Shown here piece by piece: positions 5,778 to 7,513 of a DNA stretch of 7,513 nucleotides. A program made the position numbers and the translations under genes. The notes beneath the pieces are model-generated. The model saw nothing but the letters and a program-made list of their open reading frames with translations, ran no database searches and had not been told where the DNA came from. Origin of the DNA: Anaerolineae bacterium (lineage in GTDB: Bacteria > Chloroflexota > Anaerolineae > B4-G1 > SLSP01). Every line of letters begins with the position of its first letter. The stretch's first letter is position 1. The DNA is taken from contig JAIOSN010000259.1 in NCBI GenBank assembly GCA_021107605.1, positions 1 through 7,513 on the forward strand, in the 5' to 3' direction.

Positions 5778-7307
5778 ATGGCGCGCTTGCACGAATATCA
5801 AGGGAAGAAACTACTCAAGCAATTCAAGTTCGCCGTCCCGCAAGGGCGCGTGGCGACGACGCCCGACGAGGCGCGCGCTATCGCTGCCGAGATCGGCCGG
5901 CCGGTGATGGTCAAGGCGCAGGCGTGGGTGACGGGGCGGGCGACCCTGGGCGGTATCCGCAAGGCCGCCACGCCCGACGAGGCTGCAGAAGCCGCCGCAG
6001 TGATGTTGGGCATGAAAATCAAAGACTTCACCGTGGAGCAAGTGTTGATCGAGGAACAATTAGATATCGCCCGCGAGTTCTATGCCGGCGTCATCGTGGA
6101 TGACCGGGAGCAAGCCCCGCTGGTGATGTTCTCCAGCGTCGGCGGCACCGGCATCGAGGAGATCGCCGCGCAGACCCCCGATAAGGTTGCGTACACGCGC
6201 GTAGATATCGAGTTCGGGTTACAGGATTACCAGGCGCGCAATCTGGTGCGGCAAACCGGCATCGGCGGGAAATTGCAGCGCGATTTAGGCGCGCTGCTGG
6301 TGCGGCTCTACAACGTCGCCCGCGCCTACGAGGCCCGCGCGGCCGAGATTAACCCGCTGGTGCAAACCGCAGATGGCCGGCTCTACGCCGCCGATTGCCG
6401 CGTCACCGTGGATGATTATGCTGTCTTCCGCCACCCCGACCTGGGCATCGAGATCGCCCGCGAGTACAATCGCCCGCCTACCCCGCTGGAGCGCGTCGCC
6501 TACGCGGTGGAAGCCAACGACTATCGCGGGACGTTCTACTTCATCCAGATGGCGCAGGATTTCGAGAAAGGCGAGGGCTACATCGGCTTCCACGGCGCGG
6601 GTGGCGGCGGCTCGATGATGAGCATGGATGCGGTGCTGCGCCAGGGGTACCAAGTCGCCACCTTTGTGGATACCAGCGGCAATCCGCCCGCCAGCAAAGT
6701 TTACCGCGCGGCGAAAATCGTGCTGGCCGTCGGGCCGATTGATGGCTACTTCGGTTCCGGTTCCGGCGTCGCCAGCCAGGAGCAATTCTACTCGGCGCGG
6801 GGAATGTTCAAGGCGTTTTTAGAGGAGCAGGTGGACGTGCCCATCGTCATCCGGCTGGGCGGCAACGCTGAGGACAAGGCCGTGGAGATACTGGAAGCGC
6901 TCAACGGACGCATCCCCGCGTCGGTGGAGGGTTACAAGAAGGACGACTCGCCGGATTTTTGCGCTGCGCGGTTGGATACGCTGATAAAGAAGTTACAAGT
7001 TGGAAAGTTGAAAATTAGAAGTTGGAAAGCGGAACGGGCGGAGCCGCAGAAGCCGTACATTTTCAAGACGATCACTGGAGGGACAGTCACGTTGGATCAC
7101 GCGGTTTGCGCGACGTGTGAGAGCAAGGTTTGCCTTGAGGCGTGTGCGCGGCAAATCCTCTCGCTCAACGATGAGGGCTGTCCGGTGCTCAACATCACCC
7201 GCGAGGAGGCCGCGCACGGGCGTTGTGTCGAGTGTCTGGCCTGCGAAGTGGACTGCCTGCTCTACGGCGCGGGCGGGGGGCGCGTCGAATTGCCGTTGGA
7301 AGTCTAA
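5778..7307 (+). CDS. Succinyl-CoA-synthetase-beta-like ATP-grasp protein fused to a FixX-like ferredoxin
   Basis: A 509-residue, two-part protein. Residues 1-400 follow the ADP-forming CoA-ligase beta chain: HEYQGKKLL near the N-terminus, K46 at the ATP-binding lysine position, EINPL with E190 and N192, D206 at the Mg position 14 residues on, then a second domain with HGAGGGG (272-278) and DTSGNPP. It is divergent. The ATP loop GRGKAGG of E. coli SucC reads GRATLGG (53-59), and the usual NIFGG turn of the second domain is replaced by GYFGSGSG. Residues 425-509 are a ferredoxin of FixX pattern: C444-x2-C447-x4-C452-x3-C456, then C483-x2-C486-x2-C489-x3-C493, enough for two [4Fe-4S] clusters. 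Residues 405-417 between them are encoded by a heptamer repeat. AGAGGAG at 5763-5769 sets the start. No alpha chain follows. A CoA-ligase half with electron-transfer capability is likely; the actual reaction is unknown. Confidence 0.85.
   Translation: MARLHEYQGKKLLKQFKFAVPQGRVATTPDEARAIAAEIGRPVMVKAQAWVTGRATLGGIRKAATPDEAAEAAAVMLGMKIKDFTVEQVLIEEQLDIAREFYAGVIVDDREQAPLVMFSSVGGTGIEEIAAQTPDKVAYTRVDIEFGLQDYQARNLVRQTGIGGKLQRDLGALLVRLYNVARAYEARAAEINPLVQTADGRLYAADCRVTVDDYAVFRHPDLGIEIAREYNRPPTPLERVAYAVEANDYRGTFYFIQMAQDFEKGEGYIGFHGAGGGGSMMSMDAVLRQGYQVATFVDTSGNPPASKVYRAAKIVLAVGPIDGYFGSGSGVASQEQFYSARGMFKAFLEEQVDVPIVIRLGGNAEDKAVEILEALNGRIPASVEGYKKDDSPDFCAARLDTLIKKLQVGKLKIRSWKAERAEPQKPYIFKTITGGTVTLDHAVCATCESKVCLEACARQILSLNDEGCPVLNITREEAAHGRCVECLACEVDCLLYGAGGGRVELPLEV
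6990..7025 (-). repeat. Heptamer array inside a coding region, at the domain junction
   Basis: On the + strand the units are AAGTTAC, AAGTTGG, AAAGTTG, AAAATTAG (one base long) and AAGTTGG, which is the reverse complement of the intergenic ACTTNNA type. The reading frame passes through without a stop, encoding residues 405-416 (KLQVGKLKIRSW), a basic, low-complexity linker between the CoA-ligase-like and ferredoxin domains. The local base composition is far more AT-rich than the rest of the gene. Confidence 0.88.
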
Positions 7308-7363
7308 AGTCTAAAGTCGAAGGTCGAAGGTCAAAAGTCAAAGGTTTAAGGTCGAAAGTTGGG
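7301..7363 (-). repeat. Heptamer array (reverse orientation), 9 units, containing a stop codon
   Basis: Nine gapless + strand units: AAGTCTA, AAGTCTA, AAGTCGA, AGGTCGA, AGGTCAA, AAGTCAA, AGGTTTA, AGGTCGA, AAGTTGG. The first unit supplies the last codons and the TAA stop (7305-7307) of the fusion gene, and the last unit runs into GGGGAGGG, the ribosome binding site of the next gene. It has the same orientation as the array at 6990, and is opposite to the arrays at 162, 1070, 1507, 3352 and 5724. Confidence 0.92.
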
Positions 7364-7368
7364 GAGGG
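7361..7368 (+). promoter_or_regulatory. Strong Shine-Dalgarno GGGGAGGG next to the array end
   Basis: The purine run GGGGAGGG lies 4 bases before the ATG at 7373 and overlaps the last heptamer unit. It fixes the start of the four-helix-bundle gene. Confidence 0.6.
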
Positions 7369-7372
7369 TTGA

Positions 7373-7513
7373 ATGGCCAGGATTGAACGTTTTGAAGATG
7401 TAAAAAGCTGGCAGAAGGGGCGTGAGTTATGTCGAATGGTTTACCGTATCACGAATTCGGGGAAGTTCAGCCGTGATTTTGGATTGCGTGACCAGATGCG
7501 CCGCGCTGCGATC
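7373..7513 (+). CDS. Four-helix-bundle protein, 23S rRNA intervening-sequence (IVP/S23) family, N-terminal part
   Basis: The first 47 residues are present and the frame is open at the right edge. The pattern MARIERFEDVKSWQKGR, then VYRIT, then FGLRDQMRRAAI matches the start of the family (FEDL-x-VWQKA..., VY..T, FGL-x-QMRRAA, normally followed by SIPSNIAEG just beyond this window). The family forms small all-helical bundles of ~120 residues. Members were first noticed inside 23S rRNA intervening sequences, and the diversity-generating-retroelement accessory protein Avd has the same fold, but most copies stand alone with unknown function. No reverse transcriptase or rRNA sequence is visible here. 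The start is set by GGGGAGGG 4 bases upstream. The gene follows directly on a nine-unit heptamer array. Confidence 0.88.
   Translation, partial: MARIERFEDVKSWQKGRELCRMVYRITNSGKFSRDFGLRDQMRRAAI

Noticed and set aside
162..7363. CRISPR array
   Set aside because: The repeats are 7-bp degenerate units without unique spacers of constant length. No direct repeat of 24-40 bases with spacers and no cas gene is present.
7373..7513. Diversity-generating retroelement (Avd homologue)
   Set aside because: The protein shares the four-helix-bundle family, but there is no reverse transcriptase, template repeat or variable repeat in the window. The motif fits the general IVP/S23 group.

Overview
The window looks like ordinary chromosome from a bacterium with moderately high GC. 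The best guess is a Chloroflexota (Anaerolineae-like) lineage. This rests on a methylmalonyl-CoA mutase catalytic chain encoded without its B12 domain, an M3/PepF peptidase, a four-helix-bundle 'S23/IVP' gene, and gaps packed with 7-bp-period repeats. No rRNA or marker gene fixes the taxonomy. Every supported gene is on the + strand.

Layout: (1) 1-152, the C-terminal tail of an unidentified protein. (2) 209-1039, a class I SAM-dependent methyltransferase. (3) 1133-1507, a small four-helix membrane protein, possibly with its own promoter and a leaderless mRNA. (4) 1581-3350, an oligoendopeptidase F-type metallopeptidase. (5) 3408-5084, the methylmalonyl-CoA mutase catalytic subunit. (6) 5126-5461, a 111-residue DUF6922-like, antitoxin-like protein without a toxin partner. 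(7) 5462-5777, the only long gap, holding a nested inverted repeat, a featureless stretch and a heptamer array. (8) 5778-7307, a succinyl-CoA-synthetase-beta-like ATP-grasp protein fused to a FixX-like two-cluster ferredoxin. (9) 7373 to the end, the start of a four-helix-bundle protein of the 23S-intervening-sequence family.

The most striking structure is not a gene. Nearly every intergenic gap is filled by short degenerate heptamer arrays. Most are of the type ACTTNNA; one is of the type GGGNNNA. Several run almost exactly from the stop codon of one gene to the Shine-Dalgarno of the next. One array lies inside the 5778-7307 coding region, in frame, exactly at the junction between the CoA-ligase-like part and the ferredoxin part. 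A second array in the same orientation supplies that gene's stop codon. The ferredoxin module is therefore bracketed by direct repeats, which suggests that the fusion arose through an intergenic array.

Functionally, methylmalonyl-CoA mutase and a CoA-ligase-like protein would fit propionyl-CoA/succinyl-CoA metabolism. The partner subunits (B12-binding mutase chain, MeaB-type GTPase, epimerase, ligase alpha chain) are not in the window, so the link between the two genes is inferred from proximity. The other genes look like unrelated neighbours.
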